Source of the DNA: Gari tellinella
Lineage: Eukaryota; Mollusca; Bivalvia; Cardiida; Psammobiidae
Reading direction: 5' to 3'
Length of the DNA: 64,000 nt
Assembly: GCA_922989275.2 (NCBI GenBank)
Contig: OV277856.1
Coordinates: 81,611,038 to 81,675,037, forward strand
Position 1 is the first letter of the stretch. The number at the start of each line of letters is the position of its first letter. This document shows positions 42,071 to 53,432 of the stretch, in pieces. The notes under the pieces are model-generated. The model was given only the letters and a program-made list of their open reading frames with translations, was not told where the DNA came from and made no database searches. A program made the translations under genes and the position numbers.

Positions 42071-43140
42071 GTTTTGAACCCTCTCCTGGCTTAAACAAGT
42101 TTTCTGCTTTGAAATTGTCATTAAAAAGTTTTTTCAAGTTTAAGACAAGTGCGAAACAGTCTGGAACCTGATCAGAACCTGAATGACTGATCTGGATCCT
42201 TATTATTTGCAATTACCAGTCAAATCTGGATCAATAGGTGATCGCTTAATGCTTGAAAAACATAATACAGTAAGCACATGTAGGAGCTTTCTACTTTACT
42301 TTTTACCTGCATTAGGCTGTCACCTAGCTGTCTTAAGAGCGCTAAATGCTTCATAACACAAGTTTTAGTGTAATAGAAATGTTCTCATGCCAAGAAAATC
42401 CTTGTTTGTAAACCTACCATTAAACATTATCATATCATCAATGCTTTTCTTGGCCAAACCGAGTTATGTACAATATGATATTTAGCCTGGTTACCTGTGT
42501 TTTCGCCACCCTTAGCTATATTTTTCCGCATGCGCCTATCTGATGTAACATTTCTTACTTGTTCACGGATCTAATTCTGAACTGAACCTTAAATAACACG
42601 AATATATACAAATAAAACTTGTGAAATAAATACAATGTGTAAATAACTGTACCGTTTTCGAACGAGGTCATTGCTCTGGAACACTGGGATGCATTCTTGT
42701 CAATTCGCCACCTCTGATTGGTTGTTTGATAATTAGGTCAATGTAGGCTCTGTCAGTATGTTAAAGTTTGTTTCATGAAACTTAATTTTTTTTAATGATT
42801 ATGAAAAATATTATTTTTTTTAAAAGTAAATCATAACTTTTACAACTTAACAATAAACAATGGACAGCTAGAATTAAAATTACCAACATGTCTTTTGATC
42901 GGAAACTTTTAGTGAATTATTGTTACTTATCTGTTTATTTTGCATTTTTGGCGCTTGAAATCTTCCTGAAGTGAAACTGTCCTTGTATTTTGGATATCCT
43001 CTGTAGTTTTCGGTCATCCTCGGTAGCCTGCTCGTGACGGCATTTTAAGTTTTGCTTAGGTGGGGAATTGACAAGAAAGTGGCGAATTGACAAGAAGCAA
43101 GGATAAAACAAGTCCTATAGAGAAGTCACAGAAACATGAG
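42071..43140. other. Intergenic, decayed hairpin remnants, no gene
   Basis: 42135-42330 contains two weak hairpin fragments (GCGAAACAGTCTGGAACC; TAGGAGCTTTCTACTTTAC). 42340-43140 has no recognised feature. Confidence 0.45.
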
Positions 43141-43154
43141 TTGACTACCATTTA

Positions 43155-43322
43155 ATCCTTTCCCTTGTGTACTGTTTTCTGTATTAATACCAGGTGACTG
43201 CTTAGCCAGGTTGACACTGAATCAGAAATCACCTTATTGGGAGATCTCTGCTTTTTTTCAGCATGCTTTAACAGCCACCTGTCTTCAACACACTTAAAAT
43301 AAACTCTTGAGTTAAAGGGATA
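43155..43322. mobile_element. Family C-core MITE, diverged
   Basis: AATCCTTTCCCTTGTGTACTG start, CAGGTGACTGCTTAGCCAGG ... CATGCTTTAACAGCCACCTG arms, right end GAGTTAAAGGG. Confidence 0.5.
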
Positions 43323-43599
43323 AAATGAGTTGACCAAGGATGCCTGTTCCCAAAAGAATAGAGAATCTGATTTGCACGTGTATTTCCTGCACTTCTTGCA
43401 AGTTTCAGTATCCCCTATAAGATTTAAATATCCTTATTTTTGTATTAAACTTCATATAAATCAAGACAGATATAGTATTGTAGATAGCAATAAAACTTCA
43501 CAATTATGATCACTTGAAAGATAAACTGATTGTAGCAATTTGAAAAGTAAAATAAAAATGTTCAGTAACTAGAGACATGTATACCAGTCATTTACAAAC

Positions 43600-43790
43600 A
43601 ATGTTCCTTGGAATGGTTTACTTGTCCAATGCAAACGGCGTAGAACCAGATCAGAGGGGTCCTTCAGGAACTCTGATCAGAGTCTGCAGTTTTCATTTTG
43701 CAATTTAATGCAAAAAAACCCCGAAATAGTTAAAAAAAAGTTTACCAGACTCAATTGAAAACTGGAATTGGCCATTTGAATTATTGATGT
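43600..43790. mobile_element. Family B MITE, diverged
   Basis: CATTTACAAACAATGTTCC, GCAAACGGCGTAGAACCAG, GATCAGAGGGGTCCTTCAGG, right flank AACTGGAATTGGCCATTTG. Confidence 0.55.
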
Positions 43791-43964
43791 TCAAAATTTA
43801 AGCAGCCACCAGCCATAAAGACTGAGAACCAAACATCTTTCAAGTGGTCTTGATAGTGGGGTTGAGAGTAGTATTAGTGTAATAGTTAACAGTATTTAAT
43901 CTTCAGTGGTACCTGTGAAAACTGTCATGAAGGAACATGGCAATCTCAAACGACACAACACTGC

Positions 43965-44217
43965 TTAACCCTTTCCCCCATAGAAGCAACTTATAGCATA
44001 TTTAATTTATTCCTCCGCTGAAGAAAATAGTTCCAGTTTAAACCCTCATAAACAATTACCGTAACAAATATTTTCATATAGCCTAGCAGATGGTTGTTTA
44101 AAGAAGGCTGAAAGTAAAGCAGAATGTGCCTCAAGGCACATTCTGCTTTACTTTCAACCTGCTTTAAGCTATCACCTGTATTTAATGTTATAAACGGGTT
44201 ATTGGGTAAAGGGTTAA
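43965..44217. mobile_element. Family A hairpin MITE
   Basis: 253 bp with TTAA at both ends; CCCTTTCCCCCATAGAAGC and GGTTATTGGGTAAAGGG. Loop GTGCCTCAAGGCAC. Confidence 0.85.
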
Positions 44218-44285
44218 TGCAGGAGGAAAGTGATGCAGAACGCTCCTGTTTAGCAGCTTTCTGTATCGCTTTTGTCCTGTATTAA
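44218..44285. repeat. M-type hairpin (TTAATGCAGGA core)
   Basis: TTAATGCAGGAGGAAAGTGA and TCGCTTTTGTCCTGTATTAA enclose CGCTCCTGTTTAGCAGC. It sits exactly between the TTAA ends of the family A copy at 43965 and the family B copy at 44282, with no spare bases. Confidence 0.65.
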
Positions 44286-44532
44286 CCCTTTGAACCCTAG
44301 TCCCGCATATTGGCGTCCTTTGCAAATAGTGAAACTATGAAAAGTACACTTGTCCTATGCAAACAGTCAAGACCCAGATCAGAGGGCTCCTAAAGGAGCC
44401 CTCTGATCAGGGTCTTCACTGTTTGTCATACTGCCAAACATCGACCAAAACAACCCTTAAAAGTCAGAAATGGACAAGACTTAAATGGTAACTGGAATTG
44501 TCCATTTAAAGTTTCAGGGAGGAAAGAGTTAA
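44282..44532. mobile_element. Family B hairpin MITE (good copy)
   Basis: 251 bp, TTAA both ends; CCCTTTGAACCCTAGTCCCG and GTTTCAGGGAGGAAAGAG. Core arms GACCCAGATCAGAGGGCTCC / GGAGCCCTCTGATCAGGGTC around TAAA. Confidence 0.9.
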
Positions 44533-44911
44533 GCTGACCGAAAATTTATTAATGGTTGTGATACAGGTTTTACTGTAAATGTATTTTCTTCAAATTTCTA
44601 TTGCCGTATTATTTGCCTATCACGTACACGTATCAATCAAATTATCAGTAAACTTTCCTTCTTGGGTAGTGTAGTCAAATCTGTGGGAACATCATCCAGT
44701 GAAGAGAGACACCAATAACTCTTTCAACACATGTTACTCTTGTGGGTTATTAGATTCCCTTGTGGATCATTATAGTTGCCACTTCTTCTTGAAAACTGTC
44801 CATGCAGCGTTTACTTAATGGTTTCTAACCACAGGTTTGACTGTACATGTAGATGTTTTAGTGTGAAATAAACTGGAAATGATGTAACATAGTTATTTGT
44901 TCTTCTTATAC

Positions 44912-45138
44912 TTTAACCCTTTCAACCCTAGGGGCGAGCATAGGTATCCTTTACAGTGTACCTGTAAACACTACACTTGTCATATGCAAACACTTGAACA
45001 GTGTAGACCCAGATCAGAGGGCTCCTACATGAACCCTCTGATCTGGGTCTGCACTATTTTTCATTTTGCAATATGTGTAAAAAACCACCTTTCAAAAGTC
45101 AAACATGAAGTTTTAGGGGTCAGTGAGAATGAGTTAAG
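44912..45138. mobile_element. Family B MITE
   Basis: TTAACCCTTTCAACCCTAGG start; core GTAGACCCAGATCAGAGGGC / CCTCTGATCTGGGTCTGC around TCCTACATGAA; end GAGAATGAGTTAA. Confidence 0.75.
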
Positions 45139-45289
45139 ATTAAGTTTTGGGAAATGAATACACTCTTAAAATTTAATTCTTTTTTCAATGGCCAAAATGT
45201 GCCATCTATATATATATATCATGAGGAAGAAAAAGAATTCCCTTGTCATCATAACCTTCCTAAACCTTTTGACATATTTGTAATTTTAA

Positions 45290-45370
45290 AATATGTTGCA
45301 AACAGTTTAGATCAAGATGAGACATCAATTTCTCTGGGTTTCAACTGGATCCAAACTGTTTGACATTCTG
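45290..45370. repeat. CAAACAGTTT-type hairpin
   Basis: GTTGCAAACAGTTTAGATC and GGATCCAAACTGTTTGACA with a degraded loop; related to the cores at 24710 and 53757. Confidence 0.5.
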
Positions 45371-45454
45371 ATAATTCTTTCCAGAAGTAAACCGCAAATC
45401 TGCTTTTCTCTTTGATTTTATTGCTGAATGCATGTAGCAAAAATATGATATGTA

Positions 45455-45660
45455 CAGTAAAACCTCTCTATTACGACCACTAAATTATGTTAATTATTAG
45501 AGTGTTTACGGTAGGTGACCGCTTAAAACAAGGTGACAGTGAAACAGAAAGCTCCTGTAGGAGCTTTCTGTTTCACTGTCACCTTGTTTTAAGCTGTCAG
45601 CTGTCTATTAAACAATCAATTAGCCTTCGTTTCAGTGGTCGTAATAGCGAGGTTTTACTG
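45455..45660. mobile_element. Family C hairpin MITE, 206 bp (best copy)
   Basis: TA at both flanks; ends CAGTAAAACCTCTCTATTAC and TAATAGCGAGGTTTTACTG. Core arms TTAAAACAAGGTGACAGTGA / TCACTGTCACCTTGTTTTAA around AGAAAGCTCCTGTAGGAGC. Arms pair without mismatch. Confidence 0.9.
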
Positions 45661-45681
45661 TAGTTGGAAATGATTTTTGTG

Positions 45682-46540
45682 TCACCTGCTGTAAGCAATG
45701 GTGACACTTAGGGTCACTTTTGTGCCGTCTGTCGGTCTACTTTTGTTTTTGACTATAACTCCTGTTCTACTGAATCTTTTAAGATGAAATTTCATTTACG
45801 GAAAGAGCTTGACAAGTGGAAGTGTCTTGCACAAGGTTCATAACTCGTATAAATACTGTAAGAGTTATTCCACTTTTCCACATTCTGTCGGTCTGTTATG
45901 CATTTTCCATCACACTGTTATCTTTGACTATAACTTTTTTTCTACCGACGCTTTAAAGATGAAACTTCATTTATGGAAATAGCTTGACATAGAAAGTGTC
46001 TTGCACAAGGTTCATAACTCTTGCATCAATACTGCAAAATATTCTTTTCCTGCAGTTTATTTCTGTTCTACTGAAGTTATTGAAATGGCATTTCAGTAGT
46101 GGAAAGAGATTGATGAGTGGAAGTGTCATGCATAAGGTTCATAATCTTGCATCAATACTGTGAGAGTTATTCCCCTTTCCAGTATTTTCTATTTGTATGC
46201 TATAACTCCTGTTCTTTTTTTCAGATGAAATTTCATTTATAGAAAGAGTTTGATCAGTGGAAGTGTCTTGCACAAGATTTATAACTCTTCCATCAAAATC
46301 ATGAGAGTTATTCCCCTTTGCCACATTTTCTTTTCTTGCAGATCACTTCTATTGTACTGAAGCTTTTGAAATGAAATTTTATTAATGGAAAGAGATTGAT
46401 GAGTGAAAGTGTCCTGCACATGTTTCATAACTCTTGCATCATTACCATGACAGTTATTCCCCTTTTCTACTCTTTCTTTTCCAGCAGATAACTTCTGATA
46501 TACTGAAGCTTTTCAATTTGGTTATTACTCTTGTTTGTCT
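45682..46540. mobile_element. Element with five ~150-bp tandem repeats
   Basis: Begins GTCACCTGCTGTAAGCAATG. Then GTGTCTTGCACAAGGTTCAT-like blocks recur at about 45822, 45983, 46120, 46262 and 46408, each with CATTT.TGGAAA and GAGTTATTCC. A related end (TATAGCAGGTGACACAA) is at 54140. Right boundary uncertain; no ORF. Confidence 0.65.
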
Positions 46541-46659
46541 TGTGCTTGCTGACAGGTAACACATGTATTCCGAGGAACACCCTTTTAGTCTTTGATAAGG
46601 CCCGAAGTTGTTTCATTAGAGCAATTTTACAATTTAATACTATATAATTCACCATGTGG

Positions 46660-47010
46660 AATATTGTTTTCTCCCATTTTCGCCTATGTGGGATAGGGAT
46701 TTGCCCAATTGGGAATCACTCAATCTTCCATACCACGTGATGTCAAAATTTTGCCCAGCTTAATCACAAGCGCTGCATGATGTGGGTAACTAAATGACGT
46801 CATTTGTGATGACGTTACTATGATTTGGCGGAAAAAAGAGCACACAAACTGCAATTATAAAAATTTGGACATTTGTATCATGTTTTAATGATTTAAATGG
46901 GAGAGAAAAAACCACCATTTGTTTTGTTGATGTAGGATAGGAATTTCTCCCCCTCTGGTCATAAAACTCACACAGGGACTCGGCAAGCCTCTCAGCAAGT
47001 TCTTATAATC
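46660..47010. repeat. Interspersed repeat J, copy 2
   Basis: Same start and blocks as 3495-3790, with a perfect CRE palindrome TGACGTCA at about 46795-46802 followed by TGATGACGTTAC. Ends near CACACAGGGACTCGGCAAGC. Confidence 0.6.
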
Positions 47011-47295
47011 TTCATATTAGAGATAGGGTTAATTCTCTACCAGTTTGGTAAGAATATCATTAAAACATCTCTCAATACACAAAGGGTGGCCAAGGACATG
47101 GCTATAGAAAGACAAACTGTAGCTTTAAGTATATAACTTTATTATACCAATGATTCATTTATGCAAGTTCTATTCTGGGGAAATCAAATAGAAACCATGT
47201 GATAACATTCGATGGGTAAAAGACAACTTGTATAAACAGAGGTCACAACAATAACAGTTCAATGGTATAATATCTTTGTGCTATGTTAACTCCTT

Positions 47296-47546
47296 TGTTA
47301 AACCATTACTCCATATATGTGCCTTTACTTTATTCCTTCACTGAAGAAAATATATGTGGTTCCACTTCATATAGTCATAAATATGCACCATAATAAATAT
47401 TTTCTACATCCAATCAGATGGTAGCTTAAAGCAGGCTGAAAGTAAAGCAGAATGTGCCTTAAGGCACATTCTGCTTTACTTTCAACCTGCTTTAAGTAGT
47501 CACCTTTGTTTAAAAGTAGAAACAGGTTTTCGAGTAAAGGTTTGAC
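47296..47546. mobile_element. Family A hairpin MITE
   Basis: Left TTAAACCATTACTCCATA, right TTTTCGAGTAAAGGTTTGA (end decayed). Hairpin arms perfect, loop GTGCCTTAAGGCAC. Confidence 0.8.
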
Positions 47547-47756
47547 AATCCATTTAAAACACAAACTTTTCATAAAACACCTATCTTCAAAAAGGTTTAT
47601 TTGATAGTTTTAGAAAATGTTTAAAAGCCAGTAAGAAGGAACATATAATATTTAAAGTGATCACTATATGGGTTGCCCTCACAGTAAGGATTAAGAAATC
47701 TCTGTGAATGGGCCAGATCCTAAACTTAAGTACTGTTTAACAACTATCAGCTGTAT

Positions 47757-48257
47757 GAACCCATTACCCCATAAATACACCTGTTTACTCCTTTAACCCT
47801 TTCCCCCATAGAAGCGCCTTTTAGCGCATTAATTTTATTCCTTCACTGATGAAAATAGTTCCAATTTATACAGTCATAAATATGTATCATACAAAATATT
47901 TTCTATATTCTAGCAGATAATAGCTTAAAGCAGGCTGAAAGTAAAGCAGAATGCGCTTAAGGCGCATTCTGCTTTACTTTCAACCTGCTTTAAGAGGACA
48001 CCTATATTCAATATTAGAAACAGGCTATGTGGGAAAGGGTTAATTTATTCCTCAACTAAGAAAAATAATTCTCATTCAAACAGTGATAAATATACATGTA
48101 GTACATTAGAAATTTTTCTATATTCTAGCAGATGGTAACTTAAAGCAAGCTAAAAGTAAAGCAGAATGTGCCCTAAGGCGCATTCTGCTTTACTTTCAAC
48201 CTGCTTTAAGTTGTCACCTGTAGTCAAAACCAGAAATAGGCTATGAAGTAATGGGTT
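47757..48257. mobile_element. Family A MITE with a second family A MITE nested inside
   Basis: Outer copy: 47757-47796 (CCCATTACCCCATAAATACA) and 48040-48257 (TTTATTCCTCAAC ... GAAGTAATGGGTTA). The inner complete copy is 47793-48043. The outer sequence resumes exactly at the TTAA, in the family's TAATTTATTCC region. Confidence 0.85.
47793..48043. mobile_element. Inner family A MITE
   Basis: TTAA at both ends, CCCTTTCCCCCATAGAAGCG and GGGAAAGGG; hairpin loop GCGCTTAAGGCGC, arms perfect. Confidence 0.85.
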
Positions 48258-49305
48258 ATGGATGAAAGGAAAAAGCCTTAGAATAAGGTAACAAATAAAC
48301 ATACAAACAAAATTGTATTCATAGTCAACACCTTATGTAGAAACATAATTGGTCTAATTACAAAACTGGTTTAACACCTGTAAAAATATGGCAAAAATAT
48401 CTAAAAAGAATAAAAATGCAAAATAACAAAATAAAGCTAAGGTGGGGTTTGGGCATAGAAAAAAACACAATGAAAAAGTTTAATATAAGGCAGCATATTT
48501 AAAGTTGATCACAACTATGTTTATAGTTCTCCACAAAGGCTAAATAAAAGGGTAAAAAGGATTTGGTAAACTAGTGGTTCTCTCTACTGAAAAATACCAC
48601 ACAAGCCAATATTTGTACATGATCATTTTCATGTTTTTACAACTTCACACAGTGATATTTAATGCTTAATTTCTGAACATGAACTTTCCTATGTACCTGT
48701 AAAAAATGAGCTTTCGCAACTCTTTATGTCTCTTAGCTTTCTTAATCCTGTAATTCACCTTAGTGTCGTACGGTGCTTCTTACTACTACTTAGGGTCAAA
48801 CATAAATCACGAAGGTAAGCAAAATTTTGAATACAATTATTACAAAATATCTTGCAAAGTCTTTAGCAACGGGTGAATTTTTCTAAGTCTACGGATGGTG
48901 AGTGACCACAAAAGCTCACCTTGAGTATTTGTTCAAATGAGCTATAAAGAAATGGACAATACTTCACCCACATCAGTCAACAAATGCACTAACAAGTTAA
49001 CAACAACTATACTTACAAAGACATACATGTACAATGTATCTTTAAAAATATAAATGTTTATACACACACATATGTATATCTACTTTGTATTGTAATGTTG
49101 CCATACTGTATCAACTACAGTACACATGTAAGTCATATAAAATACACCAGTCTAACCCTGTGTTGCATATTTCATATACTGTCAAGTTAACTTTTTCCTC
49201 AATGTAAGGACCCTTTTACCTTTTCTTCTGCATGAAGGCCATAGCATGCCACTATACTGTCTTGATAAATGCCCTTTTATAAGGATTCTCTGATTGGGTA
49301 TCAAT
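48258..49305. other. Intergenic, nothing recognised
   Basis: AT-rich sequence with no MITE of the named families and no convincing exon on either strand. Confidence 0.45.
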
Positions 49306-49309
49306 ACGA

Positions 49310-49500
49310 GTGACTGCTTAAAGCAAGAATAAAGTAAAGCAGAAAGCTCCTAAAGGATTTGGATTTGTTATGATTTTACATCACTTTAACAATATTTCAG
49401 TCATATTGCGACGTCCAGCAAATTACAGGTGAAGGAAGAACTCTAAAGGAGCGTTCTACTTTACTTTCAATCTGCTTCAAGCAGTCGCATGCCTTAAACA
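49310..49500. mobile_element. Family C core interrupted by ~85 bp
   Basis: CTTAAAGCAAGAATAAAGTA ... AAGCTCCTAAAGGA, then unrelated sequence 49357-49440, then CTCTAAAGGAGCGTTCTAC ... TCTGCTTCAAGCAG. Confidence 0.5.
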
Positions 49501-49511
49501 CAGAATTACTT

Positions 49512-49731
49512 TACTCTTTGAACCCTAGTCATGCATATATGCGTCATTTGCAAACAGTGTACCTGTGATGAGTATACTTGTCCTATGCAAACAGGAGCCC
49601 TCTTATCAGGGTCTACACTGTTTGTCATTTTGACATATATTGTAAAAATCAACTCTAAAATGCCAAAAATGGACTAGACTAACTTGAAAACTAGAACTGT
49701 CCATTTGAGGTTTCGGGGAGGAAAGGATTAA
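49512..49731. mobile_element. Family B MITE, left hairpin arm deleted
   Basis: CTCTTTGAACCCTAGTCATG start; core reduced to CAAACAGGAGCCCTCTTATC AGGGTC; end GGGGAGGAAAGGATTAA. Confidence 0.65.
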
Positions 49732-50225
49732 TATTCAAATGCAGAATTACTAAGTATGCTACATTGTTTATCAATTAGAAATATGTGGTTTGTGCTGATG
49801 GCTATGTAGGTAAAGGTTAAACTTTTTACTACCGAGTTTGGTTACACTTGTATTAGCAAAAGATCCAGACCACAATGAGCCTGATAACTCAATGAAAGCT
49901 GATTAAATATCTCCTCATATTCTACATGTCCACTAAAAATTTGAAGACAAAAAATAAAAACTCTTTTTTCTGTAAAATTGATTGAGAAGTTTGGATTTTT
50001 GACAAGGCCCAAATTCTTTAGGCATGATCTGGATACAAACTTAGTGGCCTCAATACTTTATATAGAAATTAATACATGTTTTCATTAACTTGACAATATA
50101 TGTAATCAAAACAACAAGTATCATACAACCATCAAATATGTGAAAGTCACACAACATGTGTGATCACAAATCAAGTGAAAACATAAGTCAACAATCTGCT
50201 GTTTGAAACCATTTTGTTCTGTATT

Positions 50226-50421
50226 AACTCTTTGAACCCTAGTCCCGCATATAGGCGTCCTTTTTAAACACTGTACATGTGAATAGTACACATGTCCTAT
50301 GCAAACAGTGAAGACCCAGATCAGAGGCCAAACATTGACAAAAACAACCCTTAAAAGTCAGAAATGGACTAGACTAAAATGGAAACTGGATTTGTCTATT
50401 TAAAGTTTCAGGGAGGAAAGA
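50226..50421. mobile_element. Family B MITE, hairpin right arm deleted
   Basis: TTAACTCTTTGAACCCTAG start, GTGAAGACCCAGATCAGAG then directly CCAAACATTGACAAAAAC; end CAGGGAGGAAAGACTC. Confidence 0.65.
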
Positions 50422-50655
50422 CTCACTAACCCCTGAAACTTTAAATGGACAATTCTAGTTCCAAATTAGATTATTCCATTCTTTACTGTTGTTTTACAAC
50501 ATATTTCAAGATTACAAACAGTGCAGACTCTGATCAAAGTGTTCCTTTAAGAAGCTCATTCTGGGTCTACACTGTTTGCATGGTACAAGTGCACTCTCAC
50601 AGGTACACCATTAGTAATGATACATGTATGTGTCACTTGGGGGTAAATGGGCTAG
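50422..50655. mobile_element. Family B MITE, opposite orientation, diverged
   Basis: CTAACCCCTGAAACTTTAAA start, ACAAACAGTGCAGACTCTG and GGGTCTACACTGTTTGC core, abutting the previous copy. Confidence 0.6.
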
Positions 50656-50668
50656 GCTGCCCATCATT

Positions 50669-50918
50669 TTAACCCTTTTCACCCCTAGATCTTTAAATGG
50701 ATTATTCTAGTTTCCATTTTAGTCTAGTCCGTTTCTGACTTTTAAAGGTTGTTTTTGTCAATGTTGGCATTAAGACAAAACAGTGGAGACCCTGATCAGA
50801 GGGCTCCTTTAGGATCCCTCTGATCTAGGTCTTCACTGTTAGCATAGGACAAGTGTACTATTCATATGTACACTGTTTGAAAAGGATGCCTATATGCGGG
50901 ACTAGGACTCGAAGGGTT
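50669..50918. mobile_element. Family B hairpin MITE
   Basis: TTAA both ends; CCCTTTTCACCCCTAG and GGACTAGGACTCGAAGGG; core ACCCTGATCAGAGGGCTCC / GGATCCCTCTGATCTAGGT. Confidence 0.75.
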
Positions 50919-51169
50919 AATCAAGTTTCCTAAGTTCACAACACAAAAAGTTAACACCACTGCTGTGATCATGTTCAGAATGCCGATATCGCACTACATC
51001 CAACATGCTCTACGATTTCCAACAAACAGGTCATGTACAGAGACGAGGGGGCCAACCAACTCTCTTGAGTCAACAACCTGATTTTTGTCACTGGATATGG
51101 CAGAAATAGATGGGTATGGCTGATTTCAGAACATATCTGGTATGCCCAATGGTTTTGATTACTATGCAT

Positions 51170-51500
51170 GGCTGGAAAACTTTGACTAGTGTTACCCTGA
51201 TAATTTCTTCCATAACCCTGGTGACCAGAATATACGTGAAGTCAATCTTGTATTAAACAATCAATCGGTAGTAGATAATTTCGCAGTCTTAAATGGGGCT
51301 GCTTAATGCATGATGAAAATAACAGCTTGCTGTATTATTTCTATCCTGCATTAAGCAGTCACCTGTCTTTAGAGATCTGCATTCTTCTTCAATTAGTGGT
51401 CCCTTAATACAAGATTGACTGGGCATGTATACATCAGGAGTGCTGGGTTGAAAATAAATAATGTCTATAATGTACACTCCAATATCAACCACTTCCACAC
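51170..51500. repeat. Local duplication copy 1 (MITE-filled)
   Basis: GACTAGTGTTACCCTGATAA ... GGTGACCAGAATA, then a MITE with ends CAATCTTGTATTAA/TTAATACAAGATTG and an M-type hairpin (51236-51427), then GTGCTGGGTTGAAAATAAAT. Copy 2, without the MITE, is at 52137-52285. Confidence 0.6.
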
Positions 51501-51810
51501 TACCTCAATAATACGGTACCCATTTCTGCAACTGTATATAAATAGGATAATTTCAGCATGATTAATACATCTCTACTTTACTTAAATTTTAAAAAGTAAA
51601 ATGCTTGAATCATTTCCGTGATTGTGCATAAAAAGCATTAATCAATCTCACAGAAATAACCATTACAGAACTTCATCTTTTCCTCAATTTCCTCTGAATT
51701 AGGACACCTTTGCTGACATACTGTCTCCAGAAAATGGCAACTTTACTTAAGTAAAATGGAAGCATTTATACAGTTCCTTTAGGAACTTCTTGCTTGATTT
51801 TCATTCTGCT

Positions 51811-52061
51811 TTAACCCGTTACCCTATAAATGTGCCTTTTAATGCATCTATTTATTCTTACACCAAATCAAAATAGTCTTCTTGAAATCATTCATGAACA
51901 AGTAGAGTACATTTTCTTTATCCTGGCACTTCAACTGGTGGTAGCCTAAAGTAGGCTGGAAGTAAAACAATATTCATTGAAGGAATATTCTGCTTCACTT
52001 CCAGCCTTTTTTAAACCAGTATGCTTTAACTCACTAACCAAGTAATAGGCTAATGGGTTAA
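51811..52061. mobile_element. Family A MITE, diverged
   Basis: TTAA both ends; CCCGTTACCCTATAAATG and GGCTAATGGG; hairpin CTAAAGTAGGCTGGAAGTAA with loop AATATTCATTGAAGGAATATT. Confidence 0.7.
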
Positions 52062-52136
52062 GCAGCTACATGTATCAAACACAAAGAATACTACCAAGTT
52101 TCAGGACGGTTTGTCTTGTGGATTTGACTCTAACAT

Positions 52137-52285
52137 TGTTGGAAATATTGTGACTAGTGTTACCCTGATAATGTCCTCCAAAACTCTAGTGACCAGAATA
52201 CACCTTTAAACAAGAGGTAAGCTGGGTTGAGAATAAATAATATTTACAACTTAATACCAACCACATGTTCTAGATAATGTTACAG
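52137..52285. repeat. Local duplication copy 2 (MITE-free)
   Basis: GACTAGTGTTACCCTGATAA, TAGTGACCAGAATACACC, GCTGGGTTGAGAATAAATAA in the same order as copy 1 but without the MITE. Confidence 0.55.
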
Positions 52286-52628
52286 TCTTAATTGAATACC
52301 ATATAGAGAGTACTTTCCGTGGGATTAAACTTTTGCTACTTCATTCAATTAGTTATTGCAATATTCTAATAGTCTGATGTGAAAACGCTAGTGCAAAGCG
52401 CAAGGTACATGTAAAGAAAATAGCCTCTTTATGTTTCATCGTAACCCTTTCCTCCACTAAAGTTCATTGGAACCTAACTGTCTCCCCTTATAAGCACCTT
52501 AGGACCCCTTACTCACTGATAATGTTATAGACAGATGGCTGCATAAAGCTGGCTGACAATAAAGCAGAATATTGCTTTAGGAGATTTCTACTTTATTTTT
52601 CATTCTGCTTTAAAAAGTTAAAAGTCTT

Positions 52629-52881
52629 AACTCATTGACCCCTGAAGCTTCAAATCTCAGTCCCCAATTCAGTCTAGTCCATTATTGCCTATTTGGTGTT
52701 CATTTTTACAATGTATTGCAAAATGACAAACAGTGCAGGCCCAAATCAGAGGGCTCCTTGAGGAGCCCTCTGATTTAAGTCTTCACTGTTCGCCTAGGAC
52801 AAGTGTACTCTTCACAAGTACATGTACAGTACACTGTTTGTAAAGGACGAGTATACTTGTTGCTAGGGTTCCATGAGTTAA
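52629..52881. mobile_element. Family B MITE
   Basis: TTAACTCATTGACCCCTG start; core GCCCAAATCAGAGGGCTCC / GGAGCCCTCTGATTTAAGTC around TTGA; end GTTCCATGAGTTAA. Confidence 0.75.
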
Positions 52882-53214
52882 TAACAAAACTTACTTTTCA
52901 ATGTTTGTGATAGTAGGACATAAATTCCCCAATGAACCATGTTTGCTGCATCAGTTGAACATTGACAATTTACAATTCTGGCTATGGAGGAATGGGTTAA
53001 GGCTGAAACTATGTGAAATACATCAAGCCTTCAACTCAACACATTTCTAACACCTTTCAATATAGAAAAATAGCTTTCAAATATAGTGCAAAAGCACATA
53101 CACATAACTATAACTGTTAAACTATAAAAGCATTACAGATCTTACCATTGTTTTGAATATGCAGTAGCAAAGCCAACTATTGCAATTATTAAAAATATTT
53201 AATTCAATTTATTT

Positions 53215-53345
53215 TAGTGTTTAAAGGAAGTGGCTGTTTAAAGCAAGATGACAGTAAAGCAGAAAGCTCATACAGGAGCTTTTTGCTTCACTTTCATGCT
53301 GCTTTAAGCATCCCCTTGTATATAACACCATTAATAAGGTTTCTT
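53215..53345. mobile_element. Family C core, partial
   Basis: TTTAAAGCAAGATGACAGTA ... AAAGCTCATACAGGAGCTTT ... CTGCTTTAAGC; terminal repeats not present. Confidence 0.55.
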
Positions 53346-53432
53346 TAGCTGATGCTAATAGTAGAACTATACAGAAGCAAACTTATGACTGCACCAAACA
53401 GCTGACTAGATAACCTCTCTTACATGGAGATA

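Noticed and set aside
48690..48815. Small exon-like stretch before a GTAAGC donor
   Set aside because: Only ~17 codons, no partner exons, no recognisable sequence.
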